From Enterococcus silesiacus (GTDB lineage Bacteria > Bacillota > Bacilli > Lactobacillales > Enterococcaceae): DNA of 64,000 nt. This document shows positions 56,093 to 64,000 of this stretch, piece after piece (the stretch's first letter is position 1; every line of letters begins with the position of its first letter). The notes beneath the pieces were generated by a model. The model had not been told where the DNA came from. It saw only the letters and a program-made list of their open reading frames with translations, and did not search any database. Location: positions 3,596,001 through 3,660,000 of the forward strand of contig CP013614.1 of NCBI GenBank assembly GCA_001465115.1, given 5' to 3'. The position numbers and the translations under genes are program-made.

Positions 56093-57137
56093 ATCTACTT
56101 CTTTTAGCAAACGGTTGATAAGCAATCCCGCGACTTTCGCACCAATGAATGATCTCACTAGAAAAAATAATATCTGTTGTTGTAAGCTCAGTAGTGGTTT
56201 TCTTTCCGAGTAACGTATACATCATTTTAAGTTCATCTTCCCATTGTTGAACAAGTTCAATCGTCTCATCTACACTATTTGTCATCAGTTGATTCAAAAT
56301 GGTTCCGGCAACACCGACACTTTTTGCCCCCAGACTAAGTGCTTTAACAATATCCAACGACTGGCGAATACCACCAGAAGCTAAAATAGTAAGATCACGT
56401 TGCCAATTCATCGATTCTAACAAGGAAAGAACAGTGGATTGTCCCCAATCAGCTAAAAATCCTAACTCTCGTTTTTTTCGACGGGCATTTTCAATTTGTG
56501 TAAAGCTCGTTCCGCCTTGACCGCTGACATCAACTGCTTTGACACCACGCTGGACTAATTGTTCGATTGTCTCACTGCTCATACCAAAGCCAACTTCTTT
56601 CACAATGACTGGAACAGACAAGTGCGCGACAATATCTTCAACATTATCTAACCAACCATGAAAATTACGATCTCCTTCTGGCATGACTAGCTCTTGTGGA
56701 ACATTTACGTGAATTTGCAGTCCATCGGCGTCAAAAAGATCAACGGCTCTTTTAGCTTCTTCTAAAGAAAGGCCAGCGCCAATATTTGCTAAAATCACAC
56801 CGTCAGGATTTTCCTTGCGCATGATTTGATAAGTATCTGCTAACTCAGGATTTTTCAAAGCAGCATTGACCGATCCTGTCGCTACCATCGCACCAGTTTC
56901 TCTAGCGATGATGCCAAGCTTCTGATTGATGTCTTTTGCTCGCTCACTGCCTCCTGTCATGGCATTGATATAAAAGGGTTGCTTCAAAGAAAAATCAAGA
57001 AAAGATGCTGAAATATCGACGTCATCCATGGCTGTTTCTGAAAATGAATGATGGACGAAACGAATTTGATCAAAGTCATTCGTTTTATCTTTATGAAAGG
57101 CTTTCGCTAAAGAAATGTGCTCATCTTTTCGATTCAT
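56091..57137 (-). CDS. fni: Type 2 isopentenyl-diphosphate isomerase Fni
   Basis: A 348-residue FMN enzyme that interconverts isopentenyl and dimethylallyl diphosphate. Motifs: [60 protein letters not shown] and [20 protein letters not shown] 57137 is used, 17 bases inside the end of the mvaK2 gene, so the genes are translationally coupled. It is last in the four-gene mevalonate operon. Confidence 0.95.
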   Translation of the reverse strand: MNRKDEHISLAKAFHKDKTNDFDQIRFVHHSFSETAMDDVDISASFLDFSLKQPFYINAMTGGSERAKDINQKLGIIARETGAMVATGSVNAALKNPELADTYQIMRKENPDGVILANIGAGLSLEEAKRAVDLFDADGLQIHVNVPQELVMPEGDRNFHGWLDNVEDIVAHLSVPVIVKEVGFGMSSETIEQLVQRGVKAVDVSGQGGTSFTQIENARRKKRELGFLADWGQSTVLSLLESMNWQRDLTILASGGIRQSLDIVKALSLGAKSVGVAGTILNQLMTNSVDETIELVQQWEDELKMMYTLLGKKTTTELTTTDIIFSSEIIHWCESRGIAYQPFAKRSR

Positions 57138-58218
57138 CTTTGTCCTGCTTTCCGTAAAAGTATACATGTAATGGTAAGGGGGTGATTCCTTCTTTTTCCC
57201 AAGAACTCATCAAAGGTAAAATACCTGATTTTTGTTTAAACAACACAATGCCGCAATCGCCACCGCCTGCGCCAGATGATTTCGCTGCGCCACCACAAGT
57301 TTGAGCCAAGTTACATAATTTTTTTAAGGCAGGCGTTTCGATCGTAACGCCTGTGATCGATGTTAATTGTTGGAGTAATTGACGATTTTTTCGTATCTGC
57401 GTTTGGATCAAAGAGATATTTTCTGTCTGAAAACCTGTGATCATTGTTTCGACACACGATTTACTTTCATCTAAAAATTGTTGATATGCTGTTTCTTGTA
57501 CTTCTTTGGACTGATTGACTTGATCAACTAAATCAGAAGTAGAAGCAGGACTGCCTGTCCAGCCAATTAATAGACGTAGTTTTTTAGGAACAGTCAATGG
57601 TTGAATCATTAATTTCGGCCAAGTTGCTTGAAGTAAGCCTGTCAGTGCTTGTTTTTGAACCTGATCAGTGACCCAGTGATGATCGAACGTCGAAAAGGCA
57701 ATCCAACCGCCGTAGCAACTTGCAGCGATATCTCCACAAGAACCATTTCCTTGAACCTCTAAATGAGCTAGTGCAGAAAGTTTGAAGATTTCTTCTTCCG
57801 TTAGAGCTAAATCATAAAAGAGCCCCAAGGCTTTGACAGTTGCCACAGTCACAGCACCGCTGGAACCTAGACCGTATTTGCGTCCATTAGAACTATCTAA
57901 CTCACTGGTGACTTTCAAATGATAGAAAGACAACTCTTTTTCTTGTTCCTGCGCATATTTCTCCGTTAAGCGAATGGCTGCTAAAACGTAGTGAAAGGGA
58001 TTTTCCCGAATATCAAGAACGAGTTCGTTGTTTCTTCTAGTCCAGCGTACAGGGAGCGAGCTGTATTGAGCAGATTGAATACTGCCAACATTTTCTGCTG
58101 TTTCAAGAGTGACCGTTACAAATTGATCTACGGCAACGATAATCGCTGGATGTCCTGGTTCAACAACGGCGTATTCGCCAGCAATAAATAGTTTGCCTGG
58201 TGTAGAAACTTCTATCAT
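57121..58218 (-). CDS. mvaK2: Phosphomevalonate kinase MvaK2
   Basis: A 365-residue GHMP kinase: [20 protein letters not shown] at the start, ATP loop [18 protein letters not shown], and [19 protein letters not shown] near the C-terminus. It makes mevalonate diphosphate. Its start overlaps the mvaD stop by four bases, confirming the operon order mvaK1-mvaD-mvaK2-fni. Confidence 0.95.
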   Translation of the reverse strand: MIEVSTPGKLFIAGEYAVVEPGHPAIIVAVDQFVTVTLETAENVGSIQSAQYSSLPVRWTRRNNELVLDIRENPFHYVLAAIRLTEKYAQEQEKELSFYHLKVTSELDSSNGRKYGLGSSGAVTVATVKALGLFYDLALTEEEIFKLSALAHLEVQGNGSCGDIAASCYGGWIAFSTFDHHWVTDQVQKQALTGLLQATWPKLMIQPLTVPKKLRLLIGWTGSPASTSDLVDQVNQSKEVQETAYQQFLDESKSCVETMITGFQTENISLIQTQIRKNRQLLQQLTSITGVTIETPALKKLCNLAQTCGGAAKSSGAGGGDCGIVLFKQKSGILPLMSSWEKEGITPLPLHVYFYGKQDKDESKR

Positions 58219-59213
58219 AATTCTTCCAACCTTTCTATAGGCATCAAGGTAATTCCTGGTCCCGCATACGCTGTGATCAGCTTTTGTTCAGACAGATGAT
58301 CCGCTAAAAAATGCTTTAAAGCAGTCAGGTTTTTCTTTTCGACTAAAATTTTAACATTCGGTCCTGCATCCATTGTAAAGTAACAAGGTAGACCAGCTTG
58401 TCGAGCTGAACGTACGAGTTGCATGACTTGTAAACTTTCAGGTGACCAATAAGTAAACGGTGGAACCGCCGCTAAGGTAGTACCATGCATACGTAAACCA
58501 TTTGCCTCAGTGATCGCACCTAACTTATTGAAATCTTTTTCTTTGATGGCTTGTTTAGCTGCTGCTAAATCGGGTTCAACATTTTCTAACCAACCAGAAT
58601 AAAAGCAAGATGTATCAACTGTTCGTTTCATACCGTCGCGACTGGAAATATCTTTGACACCATCATCGACTAAAACGAATAACATGGCTAGTTCATCCTC
58701 CCAATTATCTGAAGGAATCATTTGAGCAAATGAGGTTTGATCAGAGTCGCCTTTTTGCCATTCGGCAAAGCCACCGAAAATACTGCGGCAGGCAGAGCCA
58801 GAGCCGCGTCTAGCTAAGCGGGATAGTTCTGTTTCCGTTAAGTCTAAATCTAATGCCTCGCTGCAGGCACCAGCCAGAGCCGCCAAACCACTAGCAGAAG
58901 AAGCAAGACCTGCTGCTGTTGGTACGAAATTTTGACTGTCGACTTTTGCAAATAACGATAAATTTTTCCGTTTGCGAACCAAGTCTAAAAAGTTGGAAAT
59001 TTTTTCTGTTTGCTTAGTGTTTTGTTTTTTTCCATCTAAAAAGAAGATATCTTCAGTTAATGTTTCATCAAAGTGGACACTGGTTTCCGTATAAAAAGCA
59101 TCTAATGTTAAAGAAAGACTGCTGTTCATCGGTAGTATCAACTGTTCATTTTTTTTACCCCAGTATTTAATTAGCGCAATGTTTGTATAGGCTCGTGCTT
59201 TTCCAGCGTACAT
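58215..59213 (-). CDS. mvaD: Diphosphomevalonate decarboxylase MvaD
   Basis: A 332-residue GHMP-fold enzyme that makes isopentenyl diphosphate. Signatures: GKARAYTNIALIKYWGKKNE, LILPMNSSLSLTL, TAAGLASSASGLAAL, RRGSGSACRSIFGGF and FTMDAGPNVKILVE. ATG 59213 shares one base with the mvaK1 stop and has AGGAGTG upstream; the longer frame to 59243 begins inside mvaK1. Confidence 0.95.
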   Translation of the reverse strand: MYAGKARAYTNIALIKYWGKKNEQLILPMNSSLSLTLDAFYTETSVHFDETLTEDIFFLDGKKQNTKQTEKISNFLDLVRKRKNLSLFAKVDSQNFVPTAAGLASSASGLAALAGACSEALDLDLTETELSRLARRGSGSACRSIFGGFAEWQKGDSDQTSFAQMIPSDNWEDELAMLFVLVDDGVKDISSRDGMKRTVDTSCFYSGWLENVEPDLAAAKQAIKEKDFNKLGAITEANGLRMHGTTLAAVPPFTYWSPESLQVMQLVRSARQAGLPCYFTMDAGPNVKILVEKKNLTALKHFLADHLSEQKLITAYAGPGITLMPIERLEEL

Positions 59214-60157
59214 TAATTTTTCACTCCTAATGATTGAATCCAAGTAGCTTTTGCGCCAGCCTTCTCTAAAGCCGCAGCAATTTTTTCTGCGTGAGCCTTA
59301 GAATCAGCTAAAGCGATCATACAACCACCGCGGCCGCCACCTGTTAATTTTGCTCCTAAAGCGCCGTTTTCTAGAGCGGCTGCGACTAATTGATCTAATT
59401 GGTCATTGCTAACGGTCAATGCTTTAAGTTGTTCTTGTGCTTGATTCATAACGTTTCCTAATGTATGAACATCATCTGCTAAAATAACCTGTTTGGCTAG
59501 TTTAGTCAAGCGGCCTAGCTCCGTAATATGTTGAGAGACTATTTGTTTGTTTTGCTCAAAAAGATGAGCAACGTCACGGACAGCTGCTCGTGTTTGACCT
59601 TTGATGCCCGTATCAGCAACAATCAAAAAAGCATTGGAAACATTCATTGGGAACGTTTCTAATGGGTGACCTTTTATGAAAAATAGTGGCTCGCTTCCGC
59701 TAGTGGCGGCTGCATCAATTCCGCTAGGATTACCGTGAGCGATTTTTTCAGCACGATTGACTAAATGTAGCAATGTATCTGGTGCACAGGGAACGTTAAA
59801 ATAATCAAACATCCCACGAACGATAGCGACAGCAGTTGCAGCGCTTGACCCCATACCACGCTCTGCAGGAATTGTACTAGTAATGGTGATTTTTAATGTT
59901 GCATCTTCTTGCTGAAGTGTCATCAAGGTTTGATTGATGGCTTCTTTGATGCTCTTTAATTGATGAGGAACGTCTGAAAGTCTCCCAGAAAAATAATGAC
60001 AATCGACGGTCATCGTAGTGTCAGATTCAACTTTTGTTGAAATAAAGGTCTCTTGAAATGGAAAAGCAATCGCAGGTTCCCCATAAACGACAGAATGTTC
60101 CCCCATTAATATAATTTTCCCAGAGGCTTGCCCATGACCCGTTTTTTCTTTATTCAT
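59213..60157 (-). CDS. mvaK1: Mevalonate kinase MvaK1
   Basis: A 314-residue GHMP kinase heading the operon: ASGKIILMGEHSVVYGEPAI, ATP loop AERGMGSSAATAVAIVRGMF, HGNPSGIDAAATSG and LTGGGRGGCMIAL. It phosphorylates mevalonate; HMG-CoA synthase and reductase genes are not in the window. A 444-base gap upstream separates it from the pentapeptide gene. Confidence 0.96.
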   Translation of the reverse strand: MNKEKTGHGQASGKIILMGEHSVVYGEPAIAFPFQETFISTKVESDTTMTVDCHYFSGRLSDVPHQLKSIKEAINQTLMTLQQEDATLKITITSTIPAERGMGSSAATAVAIVRGMFDYFNVPCAPDTLLHLVNRAEKIAHGNPSGIDAAATSGSEPLFFIKGHPLETFPMNVSNAFLIVADTGIKGQTRAAVRDVAHLFEQNKQIVSQHITELGRLTKLAKQVILADDVHTLGNVMNQAQEQLKALTVSNDQLDQLVAAALENGALGAKLTGGGRGGCMIALADSKAHAEKIAAALEKAGAKATWIQSLGVKN

Positions 60158-60601
60158 TTTAATAAACAGTCCTTTTATTTAAAATATCAGATGCGTGATG
60201 ATCCAAGGTACAGTATAAAAATCATGGATTGAGCAACCAAATTTACACTTATTTTATTAAAGAGTACTATAAACAATTCTTACCATCAAACTACCCAAAA
60301 TAGTAATCAAGCCATTTTGTATGTAAGCAAATATATAGTAAAACCCATAAATAAACCTAATAGAGAAATATTTTTTAGCTAAAAGCCGCACCTAGCGGTC
60401 ATAGTTCATGATAATAAAGTATGTAGTAGAATGGCAGTTCATGTACTTGAGAAATATTCTCAACCTACACTAGTTTACCAAAAAAAGATATGAAGTAAAA
60501 TTTATAGTTTCTATATTAAGGAAAAAATTAATTTCTTGTTAATATCTACAAACAAATAACTTAGAGCAAAAATCCTAAGTTCAGCTCTAAGTATTTTTTT
60601 C
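60158..60601. other. Gene-free gap upstream of the mevalonate operon
   Basis: AT-rich with no credible gene. It should hold the mvaK1 promoter on the minus strand, which I could not place with confidence. A hairpin ACTTAGAGC/GCTCTAAGT (60559-60592), followed by ATTTTTTT on the plus strand, lies at the left end of the convergent pentapeptide gene. Confidence 0.5.
60559..60600. terminator. Terminator of the pentapeptide-repeat gene
   Basis: ACTTAGAGC pairs with GCTCTAAGT. The plus-strand side has a run of T and the minus side reads TTATTTGTTT, so it may act both ways. Confidence 0.65.
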
Positions 60602-61237
60602 TTACTCTTCAATGAGTAAGCCTAATCCTGCTGCAATCGTAATTGCTTGTTCTTGTGTTACTTTTAAGCCTTTAAGTAATTCTTGAGAAAAAGCAATTTT
60701 TTCAAAGGTACTCTTCGTTAAATCAAGACCTGCTAATTTTGTATGAAACCAGTTACTGCCAGTCACTGAACAGCCATCAAGCAAAAGATTATTCCAAGTG
60801 ACTTCAACAAATTCTGTATCATTTAAACTAGTCTGTTTGAATTGAACGACCTTTTGATTAGTAGCACTGAAAGAGGTGTAGTCCGCTAAGCAATCTTCAA
60901 AGAGACAATCCCGCAAATAACTTTCGGCAAAGTTTGTGCCTGTTAACTTACACTGACGAAAATGGACTTGATGAAAACTTGCGCCGATCCATTCTGTATT
61001 TGAAAGATCACAATGATCAAAAATCACATTGCTACATTCAAAGCGCTCCAAGTGATTTCGATTCATTGTTAATTTTTCAAACTGGCATTCCCTAAAGACT
61101 AAATTGCGGACATCTTGATAACTTAAATCTTGTTCTTTTACCGATAAGCCTTCAATGATCACTTCATCATCTAAAGAAATAAAATCAGTTTCAGTCAGCT
61201 TAGGTAGCAAAGGGGCAACAGGCTTCTTGATTTTCAT
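60602..61237 (-). CDS. Pentapeptide-repeat protein
   Basis: A 211-residue protein with A(D/N)LXX-type repeats over residues 40-185 (for example CQFEKLTMNRNHLERF, CDLSNTEWIGASF, CKLTGTNFAESYL, DCLADYTSF), forming a right-handed quadrilateral helix. Relatives of the Qnr/MfpA type protect DNA gyrase from quinolones, while others have unknown roles; nothing here proves gyrase binding. A very good ribosome site (CGGAGG) precedes it. It follows a FUSC-type gene by 30 bases and is probably cotranscribed. Confidence 0.88.
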   Translation of the reverse strand: MKIKKPVAPLLPKLTETDFISLDDEVIIEGLSVKEQDLSYQDVRNLVFRECQFEKLTMNRNHLERFECSNVIFDHCDLSNTEWIGASFHQVHFRQCKLTGTNFAESYLRDCLFEDCLADYTSFSATNQKVVQFKQTSLNDTEFVEVTWNNLLLDGCSVTGSNWFHTKLAGLDLTKSTFEKIAFSQELLKGLKVTQEQAITIAAGLGLLIEE

Positions 61238-61266
61238 AAATATAACCTCCGATAAATGGGATAGAA

Positions 61267-62325
61267 TTATTCTGTTTCTTTATCTAAATTTTCATTTAAT
61301 TGATATGCGCGATTATAAAATTTTAAACAGGTTGTTAAAACATAAGCCCCTAAAAGACCTAAGAGGCTGCCTAAAACAATCCCAATCAAACGATAATTTA
61401 ACAAACTCACTAAATATTGATGGCGCGCTAAGTTAGCGAGTAATAAAGACATTGGTGTGGTAAAGAAGTTGGCAATCGCATAATTTCTTTTGATGAAAAA
61501 TTCGACAGTTATAAAGAAAAAACAAATCAGAAAAATTGTTTCTAAAGAAGTAAATGAAATACTTAACAACAAAGCGGCAATCAACAACCCAATCATTGTC
61601 CCTAAGATCCTTTGAATATTCCGATGCATGACTGCTCGTAAATTATCTCCTTGCAAAACTGCTGCACATGAAACGATCATCCAATAAGCATTCGTCAAAT
61701 GTAAAGATTGACTGATATAAGTTGCTAAAAATAAAATAGCAGCATAATGCAGAGCATCTAGAAGTGCCGCAGGATCGGTATACAGTCTCTCTTGTAAGGA
61801 AACTTTTTTTTCTGGGAGGACCGTTTCCCCTTCAATAAAGTATAAGACAACCGCTACTGCAAGTGATGTTAGCACGCCTAATAAAACATAACTCATCATG
61901 GTAGGAACTCGTTCTAAAGGGATTTTAGTACCGCTGCCCATGGCGGTTACCATGACAATAAAAAAAGCCCCCGGCTTAGCAATTCTGTATAACCTAAAGA
62001 TGATTCTGGCAAAAAAAGCAATCAATGCTATAGCGATCGGGATAACCCAAGGAATGTGGGTACTCAAGACACCGACTAAATTACCAAAAAGTAAAAATCC
62101 GCCAACTGAACTTAATCGAATCAACAGCTCTTTTAATGGAAGCGTTTGATAGTAGAGAAAAGTAAAAATCCCAAGTGAACCGAAACTGCCAATCAATAAG
62201 TTATTTGAAAAATAACCAATGAATAGTGGTACAGCCATACAAATACCGGCACCAATCAAGCGAAAAGGTGCTTTTTGAGGCTTATGAAATGTAGTTAATT
62301 CTTTGAAAAACGATGAACGATGCAT
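61267..62325 (-). CDS. FUSC-family membrane protein
   Basis: A 352-residue membrane protein with about ten helices in two blocks (residues 20-165 and 195-345) and the fusaric-acid-resistance type motif in YWMIVSCAAVLQGDN, LRAVMHRNIQRILGTMIGLL. Such proteins export aromatic acids or other small molecules, but substrates are seldom known. It is likely cotranscribed with the pentapeptide-repeat gene. Confidence 0.85.
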   Translation of the reverse strand: MHRSSFFKELTTFHKPQKAPFRLIGAGICMAVPLFIGYFSNNLLIGSFGSLGIFTFLYYQTLPLKELLIRLSSVGGFLLFGNLVGVLSTHIPWVIPIAIALIAFFARIIFRLYRIAKPGAFFIVMVTAMGSGTKIPLERVPTMMSYVLLGVLTSLAVAVVLYFIEGETVLPEKKVSLQERLYTDPAALLDALHYAAILFLATYISQSLHLTNAYWMIVSCAAVLQGDNLRAVMHRNIQRILGTMIGLLIAALLLSISFTSLETIFLICFFFITVEFFIKRNYAIANFFTTPMSLLLANLARHQYLVSLLNYRLIGIVLGSLLGLLGAYVLTTCLKFYNRAYQLNENLDKETE

Positions 62326-62487
62326 CTGATCACTCCTTATATTAATATGAAATACGTGAACTATTTTTTATCAGTTACTACTAAACTGTACAATGCTTAA
62401 AAAGTATCTGCCAAGGTCACAGGATATTTCTTCTTATACTAATCTAACATACTCTTTTATAAGAAGACAATCGCTTTTTATCTAATT

Positions 62488-62724
62488 TAGCTTCACAGGC
62501 TAACCTTTCGGAAAAAAGAGCAAACCTGCTTGTGACCAAAAGCGTCACTCCCATGTTTGCCTATTTTTCAGTCAAGGTTAAACGAGCCTGTTCAACTTTT
62601 TATTGAATCTAGTTTCACAGGCTAACCTTTCGGAAAAAAGATCAAACCTGCTTGTGACCAAAAGCGTCACGCCCATGTTTGCCTATTTTTCAGTCAAGGT
62701 TAAATGAGCCTGTTCAACTTTTTA
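62488..62724 (+). repeat. Two tandem hairpin repeat elements
   Basis: Copies at 62488-62602 and 62608-62724 are almost identical and related to those before kup. Each begins AG(C/T)TTCACAGGCTAACC and ends AAGGTTAAACGAGCCTGTTC-like. Base pairing: ACAGGCT/AGCCTGT, AACCTT/AAGGTT, GAAAAA/TTTTTC, CAAAC/GTTTG and GTGAC/GTCAC, which makes one long imperfect hairpin. The stretches 62326-62487 and 62725-62800 hold nothing else. Confidence 0.75.
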
Positions 62725-62800
62725 TTGCAGTTTCTAAGAAATCACTTCTAAGTAAGACATAATTTAATGATGGTAGTATTAAAAAAAAATAAGATTATTC

Positions 62801-62829
62801 TTGATTTTTTAATGTAAAAATTGTAAACT
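62801..62829 (+). promoter_or_regulatory. Promoter of the OppA-type gene
   Basis: TTGATT (62801-62806), 17 bases, TAAACT (62824-62829), about 75 bases before the start. Confidence 0.55.
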
Positions 62830-62906
62830 ATACCTCAGAACAGTAAATAATTATTAAATTCTGATTTTTCAGAAAATACTTAGGGCATTTTAGGGAGGAA
62901 ATAAAA

Positions 62907-64000
62907 ATGAAGTTAAAGAAGTCATTTGCTTTTGGATTCATCACTTTATTTAGTTTAACATTAGCAGCATGTGGTAACGGCGGCGGAAAAACAGACGATA
63001 CAGGCAGCTCGAAAGCAGCTGATGGCGAAGCCAGCGGGGAACAAATTTTCCGTATTAATGAGCAACAAGAAATGCCAAGTGCAGATCCATCTCTAGCCAC
63101 TGATGAAGTAAGTTTTACAGCGTTAAACAATGTTTATGAAGGAATCTATCGTTTAGACGAAAAAAATAAACCACAACCAGCTGGTGCTGCTGAAAAAGCA
63201 GAAATGAGCGATGACGGTCTTGTTTATAAAATCAAATTAAATGAAGATGCTAAATGGTCTGACGGAAAACCTGTAAAAGCAGAAGACTATGTTTATGGAT
63301 GGCAACGTACCGTTGATCCAGCAACTGCTTCAGAATATGCTTCCCTTTATAGTGCAGTTAAAAATGGCCAAGATATCATGGACGGCAAGAAAGACAAGGC
63401 AGAATTAGGGATCAAAGCCGTCGGTGACTACGAATTAGAAGTCACTTTACAACAAGTAACACCGTTTATGGATTACTTATTTGCATTCCCATCATTCTTC
63501 CCACAAAGACAAGATGTTGTGGAAAAATATGGTGCTAAATTTGCTGCTAACAGTGAAAATGCAGTGTATAATGGACCCTTTACTTTAGCTGATTTTGACG
63601 GACCAGGAACAGATACAGAATGGTCACTTAAAAAGAATAAAGAATATTGGGATAACAAGACAGTTAAATTAGACGAAGTTAAAGTGAGCGTTGTTAAAGA
63701 AGCTCCTACATCGTTGAATCTTTTCCAAGATGGTCAAGTGGATGAAGTCGTATTGAGCGGCGAGCTAGCACAACAAATGGCTAGTGATCCAGAATTTGTC
63801 ATTGAAAAAGAAGCGTCAACTCAATATATGGAATTGAATCAACGTGAAGATAGTTCACCATTTAAAAATGAAAACCTAAGAAAAGCAATCTCTTATTCAA
63901 TCGATCGTAAATCTTTAGTTGAGTCGATCTTAGGAGACGGTTCAGTAGAACCAAAAGGACTTGTTCCAGCGGATATGTCAACAAGCCCTAAAGGGGATAA
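62907..64000 (+). CDS. Oligopeptide-binding lipoprotein, OppA type (3' end outside window)
   Basis: The first 364 codons of a family 5 solute-binding lipoprotein. Signal sequence with lipobox SLTLAACG (Cys 22) is followed by a Gly/Asp/Ser linker and the family opening IFRINEQQEMPSADPSLATD; further signatures are DEKNKPQPAGA, LVYKIKLNEDAKWSDGKPV and LRKAISYSIDRKSLVESIL. The gene has no stop before the right edge. It delivers peptides to the Opp transporter; paralogues in enterococci import pheromones. A GGGAGGA site supports the ATG. Confidence 0.92.
   Translation, partial: MKLKKSFAFGFITLFSLTLAACGNGGGKTDDTGSSKAADGEASGEQIFRINEQQEMPSADPSLATDEVSFTALNNVYEGIYRLDEKNKPQPAGAAEKAEMSDDGLVYKIKLNEDAKWSDGKPVKAEDYVYGWQRTVDPATASEYASLYSAVKNGQDIMDGKKDKAELGIKAVGDYELEVTLQQVTPFMDYLFAFPSFFPQRQDVVEKYGAKFAANSENAVYNGPFTLADFDGPGTDTEWSLKKNKEYWDNKTVKLDEVKVSVVKEAPTSLNLFQDGQVDEVVLSGELAQQMASDPEFVIEKEASTQYMELNQREDSSPFKNENLRKAISYSIDRKSLVESILGDGSVEPKGLVPADMSTSPKGD

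Overview
The window looks like a chromosomal segment of an AT-rich, low-GC Gram-positive coccus, most likely an Enterococcus near the E. faecalis group. This rests on AT-rich intergenic DNA, strong GGAGG-type ribosome sites, several TTG/GTG starts, a complete mevalonate-pathway operon, a Rex-like site before adhE, and a gene order (aminotransferase, glnQP, tgt, yajC, adhE, mevalonate genes, oppA) that I recall from E. faecalis but could not compare here. No rRNA, tRNA, CRISPR array, prophage or insertion sequence was seen.

Layout. 1-6.7 kb: 5' end of a quaternary-amine ABC ATPase gene (minus strand), a cellulose-synthase-like glycosyltransferase operon with a lipoprotein and a coiled-coil secreted protein, a PadR/HAAS-DUF4097 pair and a small TPR-like gene. 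6.7-13 kb: a probable small RNA, a ring-cleaving dioxygenase with a palindromic operator, queA, an Spx-family gene, and a MerR-acetyltransferase-hydrolase operon. 13.2-17.6 kb: a LanM lanthipeptide synthetase followed by a 55-codon precursor gene with its own promoter, then a convergent Xre regulator/membrane-protein pair and a possible small catabolite-controlled minus-strand unit. 17.8-26.8 kb: P-type cation ATPase, a yybP-ykoY (Mn2+) riboswitch with terminator, kup, a CorC/CNNM-type protein, an L-2-hydroxyacid dehydrogenase and queH. 26.8-30 kb: metE-metF behind a MET-box palindrome. 30.7-42.6 kb: a seven-gene surface/matrix operon with a SipW-type signal peptidase, TasA/BsaA-like proteins, an FPQTG wall protein, a 2351-residue protein with seven 184-residue tandem repeats, and a lipoprotein. 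42.8-56 kb: aminotransferase, glutamine-type transporter, GldA-like dehydrogenase, tgt, yajC, a ComN-like gene with no standard start codon, adhE, acetyltransferases, and rtcB behind a leader with an attenuator. 56-64 kb: fni-mvaK2-mvaD-mvaK1, a pentapeptide-repeat protein, a FUSC exporter-like protein, tandem hairpin repeats and the start of an OppA-type lipoprotein gene.

How the parts work together. queA, queH and tgt are three scattered steps of queuosine tRNA modification. The sipW-type operon is organised like the B. subtilis tapA-sipW-tasA and C. perfringens bsa systems: a dedicated peptidase plus its matrix substrates, here with a very large CnaB-repeat protein that lacks a sortase signal. 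The lanthipeptide locus has a modification enzyme and a candidate substrate but no transporter or immunity gene nearby. A roughly 115-base hairpin element with compensatory changes occurs as two copies plus a fragment before kup and as two tandem copies before the oppA-type gene; a second family, headed GAGGTTGGGACAGAAG, ends in terminator hairpins in several gaps.
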